Of a DNA stretch of 64,000 nt, positions 46,585 through 57,889 are shown in pieces. The translations under genes and the position numbers were made by a program. Each line of letters begins with the position of its first letter. Position 1 is the stretch's first letter. The notes beneath the pieces are model-generated. The model was not told where the DNA came from. It made no database searches and saw nothing but the letters and a program-made list of their open reading frames with translations. The stretch is from Thozetella sp. PMI_491 (Eukaryota; Ascomycota; Sordariomycetes; Chaetosphaeriales; Chaetosphaeriaceae). The stretch is taken from positions 1,903,860 through 1,967,859 of the forward strand of contig MU270015.1 of NCBI GenBank assembly GCA_021432635.1, in the 5' to 3' direction.

Positions 46585-48703
46585 ATGGATGAGCAGACTT
46601 GTCAACAAGAGCCGCGTTCTCTGAGCCGGCCTAACAAACGCATTCAAAGATCACGCAAGGGATGGTGAGCATCTTGCAGAGCTTTGAACTTGGTTAGACG
46701 CCTGTTTGCTGATGCTACTTAGCCTTTACTGTCGTCGACGGAAGATTAAGTGTGATGAGCAATCCCCATCGTGTGGCGAATGCTCCAGACTCGGACGGCG
46801 ATGCGATACCACGACTCCAATTTTCCGACAGCAAAATAAGTGGTCCTTTGCAAGAGACACATCGCCGAGATGCCCGTCACCAAGTGCATCTAGTACCCGG
46901 AGGACCACTGGGTCAGCCACTACTGAGAATTCATGGGTACAAATACCCCCAGAGGGTAAGTGTTACCTGTCTGGACACATTTAGAATTATATTGACATCG
47001 CCGCTACTAGTTGTGTTTGTGAACGATGGTCTCCAAGGAGAAGATCCAGCCCAACAACATCATGCCGATGCTGAAGCCCTAGATGAGCCTTCCCAGGATA
47101 CAGGGCGGCGTACAACCGCCTCCAATACGACCACCGCAGGACATGACGTTTCACTGGAGATTACCGAACCGCCAGCAGTCGGTCGTATCGATGAGTCGGA
47201 GATTGGACATCCTTCAGGCACTTCCTCAAATACCCCGCATGAGATCCGAGAGGCTACCACAGCTTCCAGAACCGACATTGGAGAAAACCGAGAGACAAGC
47301 TTCTTTCTCAGACACTTCTCTGAAACACCGGGAAGGTGGATGGATCTGTTCGACCTTGACTGCTACTACAGCCGGCAGGTGCCAGTCCTGGCTAGACATA
47401 ACCTGCTCGTAAAGTACGCTGCCTGCGCATTTGCTGCTAAGCAGCTTGGCCAGGTACATGGCAACAAGGCTGTTCGAGGTGGCGTAGCCAACAAGTTATC
47501 CGGCATGGAGAGATGGCCAGAGCGTGGCGCAATCGACTTCAACTGGTTCGGGATGAAATACTACGATAAGAGCATCTTACTGCTGATGCAATACATCTCG
47601 GAAGGAACCCACGCACACCGAGACAGCTACAACCGAAGGTACAACGACGAAATAATTGTCGCGGCGACAATCTTGTCATGCTACGAATTCTTGACCGCCA
47701 CAGCAGCAGGATGGTCTAGGCATTTGGATGGAACACAGTCTTTGCTCCGACTTACAAATCAAGATGATCTCTTTCAATTCCAGCCTTCCCCGCGGCCCTC
47801 GCCAGTTCCGCTGACACCGCCGAAAGCCCTGAGGGCCGCTTTTTGGAACTTCGCGAGACAGGATTTCCTAGCATCCTGTGAGTTGTCCCAAGCGACATGC
47901 GACGTCACTTCCAATCGCTGACAATGCTAGTAATCACACGAAAGCACACTCGCCTCAACCTCGATGATCTTGGTATGTGGCGTGCTATGGGACTTTTGGT
48001 GGACGAGATCGGATTTATCTCTCTAAGCAATTCGAGTGAAGCTTCCGAAGGCCCGCCACGGGACGACATGACGTCGAATACTTTAGTCTGGCTGTTGTGC
48101 AAAACCGCCAACTTCATAGCTACGAACTCTAAGGCAGCCTCTAACGGAGACCACAGCGACATCGCCGCGGACGAAGACCAGCAGGTGACTACCTGGAGAG
48201 CTCTAGATATCGAGATTACCGCCTGGTATAACGGATTGCCTGACACCTTCCAGCCTTCGGCTCGCATTACGCTTCCAGATAGTTCACCTCCCAATTTGCG
48301 ATGGGAGACCTGGTACGCTAACAGCATGTGCGCATCTACCATGCAATCGTATCACATGGCGCGCATGCTCTTGTTGATCAATCGGCCAGCTAAACTACTG
48401 CTTGACTGCCCCCCATCATATTCACCAGAAGCGGCCGCGCATCGGCAAGATCTGCTCTCGGTTTATCGATCGATGCAAACTGAGTTGCGCAACCACGCTA
48501 TCGAAATATGCTCTATCGCCCAGGGACGGCCGGACGACTCGGCACGAGTACACATGCTGCAGCCTTTGTATTTTGCCGGACGATGTCTGACTGACACAAA
48601 AGACCAGGAGGTTGTCATCGAACTTATGAATAATATTGAAAAGGATCTTGGGTGGGCTACGGAGTATCGTGTTAAACAATTGTTTCAAGAGTGGGGGACA
48701 TGA
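46585..48703 (+). CDS. Zn2Cys6 transcription factor (third)
   Basis: Four exons: 46585-46664, 46723-46955, 47011-47877 and 47931-48703; 650 aa. Exon 1 (MDEQTCQQEPRS then RSRKG) ends inside the first Cys codon of the zinc cluster. Splicing gives CLYCRRRKIKCDEQSPSC and GECSRLGRRC, with full C-x2-C-x6-C-x6-C-x2-C-x6-C spacing. The region after residue 200 (FFLRHFSETPGRWMDLFDLD) through LKPLYFAGRCL-like sequence (here MLQPLYFAGRCL) is the ARCA/fungal_trans_2-type regulatory domain rather than the classic middle homology region. All phases agree. It is the last of four same-strand genes and is the natural candidate for controlling the SDR, monooxygenase and transporter (inference from position). 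The start was chosen because it opens the frame joined to the cluster. Confidence 0.9.
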
Positions 48704-49162
48704 TAATTCTCCTTTAGTGTTATTGTATCTGGTTCGGACACCGGCTGCCGCATCTGGAGCCTTGCAAATACCCTCTGTCGTTGCTTTCTACTTCCCCCAA
48801 TCCATTGGAATTTGTGTATGGCTAGCTAAATTGAAGTACTCTATGTGGCATGTGTGTTCATCAAGCATTCAATGACGAAGCCCAACCAAATTTATAACCA
48901 TGTCATCTACCGTACTCTGGGCTCCTTGGCCGAGAACCTTTAGTGGCCCATAGTTAATCATGTTTGGTGGCTAAATTTTCCTGTGCTGACTATCTAACAC
49001 GACCCCTGAGAACGTATTCCCTTTCCTCTATTCTCCGATACTGTGATCCAGTGATGCTTGGGGCCTCCGAGCGTCGGACTTGCCTAGACCCCCCCATGCG
49101 CGGCTCTGAGCAAGAGACTCTGTTAGCACTCAAGTCGTCTACAAGAGAAAGTGGTTGCAAAA
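48704..49162. other. Convergent intergenic region
   Basis: 459 bp between the stop codons of the regulator and of the second NACHT gene. No gene is recognised. Confidence 0.55.
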
Positions 49163-51745
49163 CTACATAAGCTCAGGCAAGCTGGACGCGATCTCACCTG
49201 ACCTCATTGCACCCATAATCCCGGTGGGCGGCCCATAAGAGCGCTGGAGCAGAATCTCTCGCACTGTGCCCTCCAGCGTCCTCGCTATCTCTGCCGGATC
49301 TTCCGAGACAGTGAAGAACCCCTCGATCCAAGTAGAAGAGAGTTTGGTGTCTAGGATCTGTGCCCGGTCTCTACCAGTGAGAAATCTTTCCCCTAGCTCC
49401 GACCCCGCGATCAGGAGAATATTCAACAGTGTTGCAGCCTGTCCGAGAAGCGGCTGTGACTCGAGTTCCCCGCGCTGGTACACAGGTAGCGCACACAGAT
49501 AATACGCCCTAGCGAACGAGTCGCTCCCGAAGATTATATGCCTCTGGATCTCGACTATTCTGGAGTAGTGTGGCCGCGTAGGGGTAAAATATTGGATAAA
49601 GAGGTCTTGAAGTTCTGGCTCGTCCGAGAAATCGCCAATGTACATCGCGCAGGCCAGTGTCAGGCAGTAGGCCTCGCGGCCGGTCACCCAGTCCGGCGAA
49701 CCCCCCACTTCGGTGGCGCCAAGGGCTTGATATAATATGCTCCGTGTAAACTCGCGCTTCACCATCATGGGGCACAAGGAAAAATGCGAAACGCTACTCC
49801 TGGCGATGAAGGGAGATTCGAGAAGCTCTAGCACAGTGTAGTGGGCCAACCTCACAAAGATCTCGTTGTCTTTTAGTGGTATTCCATCCTGAGGTTGGCC
49901 AAAAAGCTGCACAATGCGACTTGTAGTCCCGGGGCCAAAGGTGAAAAGGCATCCCGCCAGCTCCTTGAGTTGGTCAATGTGAAGGATCTTAGGAGTTATA
50001 TGCCCTTCCTCCCTCACTTGGTCGTAAGCGACAGCCTTGAGCAGTAGATTGGCGTTGATTCCCCGGTCTCTCAGCCATGGCGCTCTAGCGTGACCGCTCA
50101 CCCAGACGAGGATGCGCCGGAAGAAGGTCCAATCCGCGGGTGGTATTCTCTGCAATATGCGGATGTAGGTCTCGGCTAGATCACTAGGCAAATTTCTCAG
50201 TACTTCCCCCAGCTGCGTCTCGTCGCGGAGTCGCTCGATCATCTGGATCTGGCACTCGGCCCATCGAAACCTGTGGGTGACAAGATCTATTTAGCTAGAG
50301 TTCATGCGGCGGTCTCCACGCAGCGAGTGTTCTTTGGCTTACATTCCTTGGGCACCAGCCACGATAGAGTTCTCAATAGTTGGGAACATCGGCTGCCACC
50401 GTCTCATCAGGTAATTCGAGTTCATCTTGGCTCTCACAAACGCCCGAATATCCTTCTCCACTATGAGATTGGACATGGCGATGGATACTGAGACTCCGGA
50501 GAACATCCTCTCTATGTCAAAATAGAGGCGGCTCGTTGCTAGGATCCATATGTATGGAACCTCTTGTCGATGGCCAAGGTAGCGATGACGGCCAACAAAT
50601 CCTCGCGAGGGCAGCTCTCGTCGACAGCGTCAATGACAATATAAACTGCCTTGAATTTTTTAGCCATGTCTTCCAGGATGCCTTCAAGTTCTGGGATGCC
50701 TGGGTCGCAGCCTTCATCGTAGATAGATTTGAGTCGCGGAGGGATCCATTGAGCCTGGCGGCAGAGCTTTCCTATGACCCATCTGAGGAACGGCCCCGCC
50801 TCGTCATGCTCATGGGAGTAATGACAGTAATAGTACGCATGGCCTAGTTCAGGGTTGCCCGTGCATGACCTCCGCAGATGCTCGATGATAAATGAAGCCA
50901 GAACTGTTTTTCCGGACCCAGGGATGCCGTGGATCCAAAGGAGCCTAGAGGCGCCGCCTCCAACGCGGCCCATCCAGGCAAGCCATTCTGGGGCCTGCAA
51001 CAACCAAGAGCTCGTGTGGTTTTCGTGCTTTCGGAATGCTTCATTGTGAAGAGATGATGGGTTTTCGCTCTCGATCCACTGGGTGACCTCCTGCCGCTGT
51101 GAATCTATGCCGGTCATGAATCAGCGATCAACGCCGAGGCGGTAGAATGAAACCAACCGAACCAACATACATGTCAACTCCCGTTCCACCCGCTGTACCC
51201 CCGATCGGATATCCTTGATGTCATGTCTTTTCCTACTATTAGCTTGGCTCAACACAGTGAGGGGGCGTAGGGTCTAAGCCCCGACACGCATCTTCGACTT
51301 AGAAACCCCAGGAGACCAACATCATGCTGCCACTCATGGCAAGAAGCAACGTAGCTTTTTGCTGCGCGATCTCCGCGAGCAACTTCTGGGCTTTCGACCG
51401 TTTCAATGGCCAAGCTAGCTCCGCTAGCCCAAGCTGCCGAGTCTTCCCAGTACCCTCTTGAGCTGTCGGCAGTAGCTTCTCCAGTGCAGAGAGGCACCTC
51501 CCACACGTCTCAATGGGCCCGAGCTTTCCAAACAAGACTGGCACGAGGTTGGCTGTGTTTGCGTGAAGGACGTCGGCACCGAAGTTGTCCATCATCGCTC
51601 TCAAAGACATGATCTCGCCTAAAATGATCTGCATATCCTTCGGTGCATCCTTGATGGAATCGATACAGTACCTGCACATCGCAATGACGCGATCGGCGGC
51701 CTGTATAAAGGCTATGATGCTGGCCGACAGCGATACGGGATCCAT
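49163..51745 (-). CDS. NACHT STAND (NLR-like) protein without repeat domain, frameshifted
   Basis: Exons on the complement: 51745-51321, 51235-51171 (or from 51232), 51104-50343 and 50270-49163, about 786 residues. The N-terminal 140 residues (MDPVSLSASIIAFIQ, SIKDAPKD) are a HeLo-like/SesA-type domain of fungal STAND proteins, a putative membrane-acting or signalling module. A linker IKDIRSGVQRVEREL leads to the NACHT domain with Walker A GIPGSGKT and Walker B in VYIVIDAVDES. Downstream come LRNLPSDLAETYIRILQRI and a winged-helix-like region (about 300 residues) with no ankyrin, WD or TPR repeats. The frame breaks at about 50540-50556: LAIDKRF is in one frame and LATSRLYFDIE in another, equal to one missing or two extra bases. 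No intron explains it. Intron 1 ends in a TAGTAG tandem acceptor. Either a dead allele or a sequence error. Confidence 0.8.
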
Positions 51746-52165
51746 TTTCGGTGGACTAGTATTGTCCTACGGGATAGTTAAACGACCTGCGGTCTGCCAA
51801 GTTTCGCTACTCGGCCTCGCCGCTGCTCGTAGTGGTAGAAAATGAAGGGAATGATGCGAGTACAAGGAAGTGGTGAAAGTACTGTTCCAGCTTCTCAGCT
51901 GAACTCATTGATAGGTGTCCAGCCCGTCACGTGCGACGAACAAGCCTATCGTGATGAACCCAATCGCCGCGAAGACCATTTTTGCTAAGAATTGACGTCA
52001 CGAGCTCTGGTAAAGTTGTTAATCCGCAGAGAATCGCAGTTAGACAGTTGTCTACTCTTAGGTAGTGTTTCTATTGGCAGGCTTCCGCGCCGTAACTCTG
52101 CACCAGGTCGGCAGAACTGGGAGGTTGTTACAGAAGGGCATGGTAATTCGCTCTAATGAATGATC
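51746..52165. other. Intergenic
   Basis: 420 bp between two genes on the complement strand. It would hold the promoter of the NACHT gene. No gene is recognised. Confidence 0.55.
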
Positions 52166-53329
52166 TCAATCAAGCCGCAGCCCGGCCTCTTTAAGTAGCG
52201 GCAGAATCTTCCGTCCAAAATACTCCAGATCCGAAGCAAAGTCATAAAAGCCAAGCTGGACGCCATCGATACCAACTTTGTGGAGGGCAACCAACTGGTC
52301 CCGCACTTGCTCCGGAGAGCCAATAATGTCAATATTACCACCGAAGTTGTAGCTCTGTTTGTGCGCAGGGTCGCTGTGCCCGCGCCATGCGTGGGCGTCG
52401 CTGTCGTATTTCTTGGGCGCGTTCTCTGCCTTGGGCCGCCCATCCGCGATCGCCTTCGCGGCCGCTTCCGCTTCTTCGGGCGTATCGCGCGCTACCACGT
52501 ACGGGTTGATGAGTGTCTTGATCTTGCGCCCGTGTGCGGCGGCAGCTGCACGAATAGTTTTGATGTGTTCCGGGAGCGTCTCGAGCGCGCTGTCGATATG
52601 CGACCCGCCGGGGGAGGTGATGAAGATCAGATCCGAGTACTTCGCGGCGAATTCAATCCCGGCGGGTGAACCGGTCGCATTCACAAGCACCGGCCGGCCA
52701 TAGAGCGGTTTAGGCGTGATCCATGCGTTATGCAGCTTCCAGGCCGAGGCCTTCCCTTCGTACGACAAGTTCTCCGTCTCGCCCCAGAGGCTGTTGACTA
52801 CGTCAAACAATTCGCCTGCCATCTCGTAGCGCTTATCATGCTCGAGACGCTGCCACCCAAACATCTCGTGACCCACCTTACGGTGGCCTGTCACTATATT
52901 GATGCTCCAGCGGCCCTTGGCGATGTGGTCCAGTGTGGCTCCGTACTTTGCAATGTGGAGTGGATGGAGAGGGCCGTAGAGCACATGCATCGTCGAGATG
53001 AGCATAATGTTGCTCGTCACGGCCGCCATAGCCCCGAGCGCAATAAAGGCATCTAACGACGCCTCTCCATCGTAACCGCCCTTCGGGAGCCACTGTGTTC
53101 GGCTAAACGCCAGTTCGAAGCCCAAGGCCTCGGCTTGCTTCACAATCTCGACATTGTAGTCGAAAGTCCATGTATTGGTAGTCGGTACGCTAGACTTATG
53201 AATGCCTTGCAAATTGAGAAAGACGCCCAGCAGCAAAGGTTGCCGATCTGCTCGACTGAGTGGACTGTCTTCAAACTCGAACGGCCCCTTCAGGGTGGGT
53301 CCGCCTTCGCGTACGGATTGGGCGGCCAT
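52166..53329 (-). CDS. FMN-dependent monooxygenase, dimethylsulfone monooxygenase (SfnG)-like
   Basis: Intronless, 387 aa, b acterial-luciferase-like fold. These two-component enzymes use reduced FMN and oxygen to cleave C-S bonds; SfnG converts dimethylsulfone to methanesulfinate and formaldehyde in sulfur-scavenging bacteria. Seen here are the TIM-barrel blocks SRTQWLPKGGYDGEASLDAF, STMHVLYGPLHPLHIAKYGA, RWSINIVTGHRKVGHEMFG and RPVLVNATGSPAGIEFAAKY. All are typical of the sulfone/alkanesulfonate branch, including the long insertion before the C-terminus (HAWRGHSDP). It has no introns although most neighbours have three or more, consistent with acquisition from bacteria, but intronless native genes also occur in this window. 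A flavin reductase partner is required and none is seen nearby. Other possibilities are alkanesulfonate or nitrilotriacetate-type monooxygenase. Confidence 0.88.
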   Translation of the reverse strand: MAAQSVREGGPTLKGPFEFEDSPLSRADRQPLLLGVFLNLQGIHKSSVPTTNTWTFDYNVEIVKQAEALGFELAFSRTQWLPKGGYDGEASLDAFIALGAMAAVTSNIMLISTMHVLYGPLHPLHIAKYGATLDHIAKGRWSINIVTGHRKVGHEMFGWQRLEHDKRYEMAGELFDVVNSLWGETENLSYEGKASAWKLHNAWITPKPLYGRPVLVNATGSPAGIEFAAKYSDLIFITSPGGSHIDSALETLPEHIKTIRAAAAAHGRKIKTLINPYVVARDTPEEAEAAAKAIADGRPKAENAPKKYDSDAHAWRGHSDPAHKQSYNFGGNIDIIGSPEQVRDQLVALHKVGIDGVQLGFYDFASDLEYFGRKILPLLKEAGLRLD

Positions 53330-54237
53330 TGTATGCGGCGATTATCTGCAGTTGGAGAAACAGAAAATGGGAGGCAGGCGAGCAGTACCTGCGCATCCGA
53401 GAGGCGGTATGCTTTAAGGAATCCATATTAGCGAAGCACGAGGCCGAATTCGTGATCGATGACCCGATGTCGCCCGCTATTGGTGGCGCGCTATTGGGTG
53501 GAAGGCCCCGCAGAGGAATTGCGTGTAAACGACCTTCGATGTCGAGATATTATAGTGCCAGGAAACCACTACATTTATACGGTAGTTAAACCTGATCAGA
53601 AGGAAATCTGTGGGCAAAAAAAATGTAGCCATCGATCCCCAGGGCTCCGATAGATTCGCTGCTGGTGGATATTAGACTAGCATAGGAAGGCACGGCATCT
53701 CAGAGTCCCCGTTGGCGCAACAACGTTGACCACGGCTCCTTAACCCCCAGGTACGTACAAGACACATTACTACCTAGAAACATCCGTAGAACCAAGTACT
53801 GGTCTACTAGCCTCCTATGTGCTAGCCTTTGACTCACATAGCTAGACAATCCACCCCTTTATGTTCGTTAGATTGGTACCAGACGACGACTAGCCAGATT
53901 TGAGCACTTAGACGCTAATTAACGCCCTGTAGATTCATTTGCCCTTTTGGATCGTTGTCGGCCCTTCAAACTACATGGAGATGGAGTTTCCGATGGACAA
54001 AATAGCAACGGGAAGATAGTGGCCATTCAATTCTCTCGTTAAAAACAAACAGAGGGTTACTGTATATTTTGACTAAACATTCGGTGTTCTAAACCCCATA
54101 TAGACCCAAATCCACTACCTTGAGCATGAGAGGCATGAGGGGCCAGTCTTCATTGTGAAGGTAGTTTACCCGTTATTCAATCCCCTGTGGGATCGTGTCG
54201 GCGCGCTCACCTCTTAGCGACTGTCAGCAATACCAGA
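53330..54237. other. Intergenic
   Basis: About 900 bp, moderately A/T-rich in the 53550-54130 part, with no domain-bearing open frame. It would hold the promoter of the monooxygenase at the left and the 3' region of the transporter at the right. Confidence 0.5.
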
Positions 54238-56329
54238 CTACACGTCGTGGTGCTCGGCCTCTCCGGCTCCGATCTTTTCGTCCAAGTTGCTCGTTTCAAT
54301 TCGCTCGGTCAGTCCGAGAGAGGCAGCAATATTGAACAGTCTTGCCTTCTCCTCCTGGGCCGCGGTGTCGCCGAACACAACATCCATATCCTCGAGGCTG
54401 CGACCACGAGTCTCGGGCACAAAGAAGAAAGTGAAAGCCAGGGCAAGCAGGCAGAAGGCGGCGAAGAAGATGTAGGTGCCCCAGCTGATGGTCTCGAGCA
54501 TATCAGGCGTGACGAGACCAATCTATCCGTGACCCAGTGTTAGTAATCTCCTAGAATGGATTTTTCTGTAGCTACCCGGAGCATTTCTCAAGAGAAAGAG
54601 CTCAGATGCTCCCAGGATTCGACTAAAATGGCAAAAAGGAACACGGGGGGACTTGCGATAAAATTACACATCCATGTGGTGCTAGTAGTAACAGCCATGG
54701 CCTTGGATCGGTTCCCTAGGTTGAATATCTCCGACGGTAGGACCCACCCGATAGGCGCGAACGAGTATGAGAAGTTGATATCGTAAATGTAGATGAAGGC
54801 GATGCCAACCCAGCCAGCTGCCGGGTGGGAGGGCAGAGAAGAGCCATAACCGCCCAGAATGCCGCCAACAATTACCAGGGAAATAAAAGTCCCGACGGCA
54901 CCGCACATAAGCAGGGGCCGGCGGCCGACCTTGTCGATCAAGAACAGTGCAGGCAGGGTGGAGAGCGTGTTTACGATGCCATATACACCGGTCGCCAGGA
55001 GCGAACTGGTGGTCCCCGATAGTCCCAACTGTGCGAAAATAGTAGGGGCATAGTATATCATAGCGTTGCACCCCATACTGATGAGTTATTAGCCATTTGT
55101 CCTCGTGTGGGAGCATTTTAAAGGCATCTGGTCGCGTCCCGAGAGCGTCACCCCAGCCAGAAGTGTTTTGGGCATAATTTCGACCCCAACACTCTTGAAA
55201 GATGCTACATGAAAACAGGGAATACTTACAATTGCTGGAAGAACATGGTGCAGCAGCCGACAGCCATGCGCTTGAAGGAGGGCCAGTTGGAAAACAGAGC
55301 CGCATACTGCGCAAAGAAGAGTGAAACGCCGGATTTCCCCGGGAACGTCTCGCGCGCATGGGTCTCATCGAATAGGACCTCAGCCTTGATGGCAAGATAC
55401 TCCTGGCGGAGGACATCAGAGTCGGGAGAGACGCGGCGGACACGCGCCAGCGCCTGGAGAGCCTTGTCCTCCTCCTTGCGCATGAGGAAGAAGCGAGGCG
55501 ACTCCGGGTAGAACAGCATGCCAATGCCCAGGATAACAGCGGGCAGGATCTGGAGGGCGAAAGGGAATCGCCAGGCCGCGTCGCTCTGGCCGGTGCACCC
55601 GCTCGGGCCGACGTCCTTGCTGGGGTCAAAGGTACGAGCGTCGGCGGTGCCTCCAGTGTAAGGAATATCCGGGGCGCAGCGAGTACCGCCGATGTACTGG
55701 GTGCCGTACTCAAGCCAGTAGCTGATGAGAATACCAAGCGTGATGCTCACTAGAAAACTTTAGCCAGGCTACCACGCCTAGGCTGGACGAGATAGTACTT
55801 ACGCTGCTGGAGGACAACCAGAGTTCCACGGATGCCTGGAGTAGACACCTCAGACATGTACATAGGCACAATCATGGTGAGCATGCCGACTGCAAGACCA
55901 GCAATGGCACGGCCGGCAAACAGCATGCCGACACTGACTGCACCAGCCTGGATGGCCGAGCCCACAGTGAAGACAACAACAGCCATGAGCATGGAGCCTT
56001 TTCTGCCGAAGCGGTCGGCCAGAGGGCCGTTCAACAGAGAACCCAGCCAGGCCAGCAGCAGAAGGGTGGACACGAACCAGCCCTTAAAGCTGCTGTCCAG
56101 AAACACTCGAGGGAACTTCGCGCCAAAGGATTCCATAGTCAGAACCCCAGACACGACGCCCTGGTCATATCCGAACAGAAAGCCCCCCAGAGAAGCGAAC
56201 TAGACCGCGAATTAGTGCTTGATAGATTGGAAAGCACGGGGCTGAGGGTATCCAAACCGATGATAGCCCTACGAGGTAGGGGTTCTCCCTCAGCAGGCGC
56301 CATGCGCCTTTCGTCTCGATTGTCGTCAT
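54238..56329 (-). CDS. MFS sugar transporter (hexose-type)
   Basis: Five exons on the complement: 56329-56258, 56199-55803, 55749-55230, 55077-54657 and 54522-54238; 564 aa. Exon 1 encodes MTTIETKGAWRLLRENPYLV. The join gives FASLGGFLFGYDQGVVSGVL, the classic first helix of fungal hexose transporters. Further marks are GPLADRFGRKGSM, AGRAIAGLAVGMLTMIVPMY, VLQQLSITLGILISYW and FFQQFMGCNAMIYYAP (formed across intron 3). DKVGRRPLL, GWVLPSEIFNLGNRSKAMA and VPETRGRSLEDMD complete the set. The fourth intron (54523-54656) begins with GCAAGT and ends in TAG, a textbook GC-AG intron; introns 3 and 4 (152 and 134 nt) are longer than others here. It is divergent from the P-loop kinase (728 bp between starts). 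Probably a plasma-membrane importer. Confidence 0.93.
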
Positions 56330-57057
56330 TGTGGCAAGCGATAGGGCGCCAGAGGTTTTTCGTCGATCTTGTTTGTGTTGAATATCCCAACGGGGGCGAC
56401 AGGTCCCGTATTTATGAGCAGAGTGGTTCTAGACACGCTTCGCAGTAACATTCCCCACGGGGACGCGGGGAAGATGAGATGCAGCGTCCAGAGCAACCTT
56501 CCGGACGAGTGTGGCCCGGTCCAATTGACAGCAACGGAGCGCCTGGCTTGTGCCTCCGCGCTCGGCAGACAGTTAGGTGGGACAGGGGTAATTTCATGAT
56601 TCCCCGGCCATCTTCTGTGTCGGTGGGGAACCAGAGCGAAGCTGGGAATAATCGGCCGGACCACAGGCGTCCGGTCCAATGGCGCGAGTCCGGCAGCTGG
56701 GCAGATGATGCTTATCTCCACAAGCTCGCGATGGGGACCCACTGCAAACGGCGCAACATGCAGACTTTTCGCGGTAGCCGCTTACTAGCGGCCCTCAACG
56801 GCGTGAGTCCGAGTCAGCAACTCGGCCCATGTATGTGTATGCCCGTAGCAACATGCAAACACGATTAGATTGCAGTGGCAACGCCGGACCAGTGTCGGCC
56901 GGCGCCATGCCGGCCGTTCGTCCCGCGTCCGGAGCAGAGGTACACGCGGCCGTGCAGCACCTATTATCGACCCGATGGACGGCTCAAGGGTTTCAAGGCT
57001 TCTTGTATTACATGCAATCCATTTCTGGCATCCCTTGACGTTGCCGCAAGACCAACG
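56330..57057. other. Divergent intergenic region
   Basis: 728 bp between divergent starts of the sugar transporter and kinase. Open frames here overlap on both strands without domains. It may be a shared promoter. Confidence 0.55.
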
Positions 57058-57873
57058 ATGGGAAGTGCGAGAATGACAGGGCTCGATGGGGCTGTAGCAA
57101 CCCTCTGCGAGAGGGTCGAGGGTTTACTCGCCCAGCACTCTTCGACTCCCCGTAAACGAATCCTGATTGCCCTGGCGGGCGTGCCGGGCTCTGGAAAGAC
57201 GACAATATCCACCGCGCTAATGGAGGAACTGCAGCGCCGCAACATGCAGAACATTATGGTGGTCCCCATGGTCAGTGAGAAGCACTGGCACTGGCCCCGC
57301 TATCTGCATTATACTCATGCGATACAGGACGGATTCCATCTATCCAAGGCAGCTCTTTCCCAGCTCGACGATCCTGGCCTCGCCTTCAGAAAACGCGGGG
57401 CACCCTTCACATTCGACGTCGTCAGCCTTCTTCGGCTCGTGGGCGAGTTGAGCCAGATGCCTGTCACGCTCGACGGCGAGCCCGAAAATGTCATTCGAGT
57501 CCCCAGCTTCGACCATGCCAAGAAAGACCCCGTTCCCGATGACATTCAAGTTTCATCAAGCGTGAAGGTTGTAATAATTGAGGGGAATTACACGCTACTG
57601 GACTTGCCTCCGTGGAGCGAAATATCCAACTGCGTAGACGAGAAGTGAGTACGTCTCTCTTACAGGGTATTCATGATTGGCTTACCTTTCTGTAGGTGGT
57701 TCGTCGATGCCCCTCCGGCGGCGGCGAAAGAACGCCTCGTAGCCCGCCACCTTCAGGCAGGGATTGAGTCCACAAGAGAAGCCGCTGCCATCCGCGCCGA
57801 AGATAACGACATCCCCAACGGCAATCTCATCCGGAGGAAGCTTATCAAGCCCGATGTGACGATTCTGAACTGA
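57058..57873 (+). CDS. P-loop kinase, uridine kinase/YFH7-like
   Basis: Three exons: 57058-57270, 57328-57644 and 57696-57873; 235 aa. Walker A is GVPGSGKT at 41-48. Splicing joins VVPM to DGFHLSKAALSQLDD, giving the VPMDGFH motif of the pantothenate/uridine-kinase superfamily. FDHAKKDPVPDDI and VVIIEGNYTLLD are further conserved blocks, and RHLQAGIESTREAA followed by NIIRRK-like sequence (here NLIRRKLIKPD) ends the protein. The first intron is 57 nt without a stop, so a conceptual read-through adds 19 false residues. Yeast YFH7 and bacterial sugar-associated P-loop proteins share this layout; the phosphate acceptor is unsettled. The start could also be the ATG at 57073. Its stop is only 16 bp from the stop of the convergent regulator. 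Confidence 0.9.
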
Positions 57874-57889
57874 AGTTGGGGGCGCTCAT

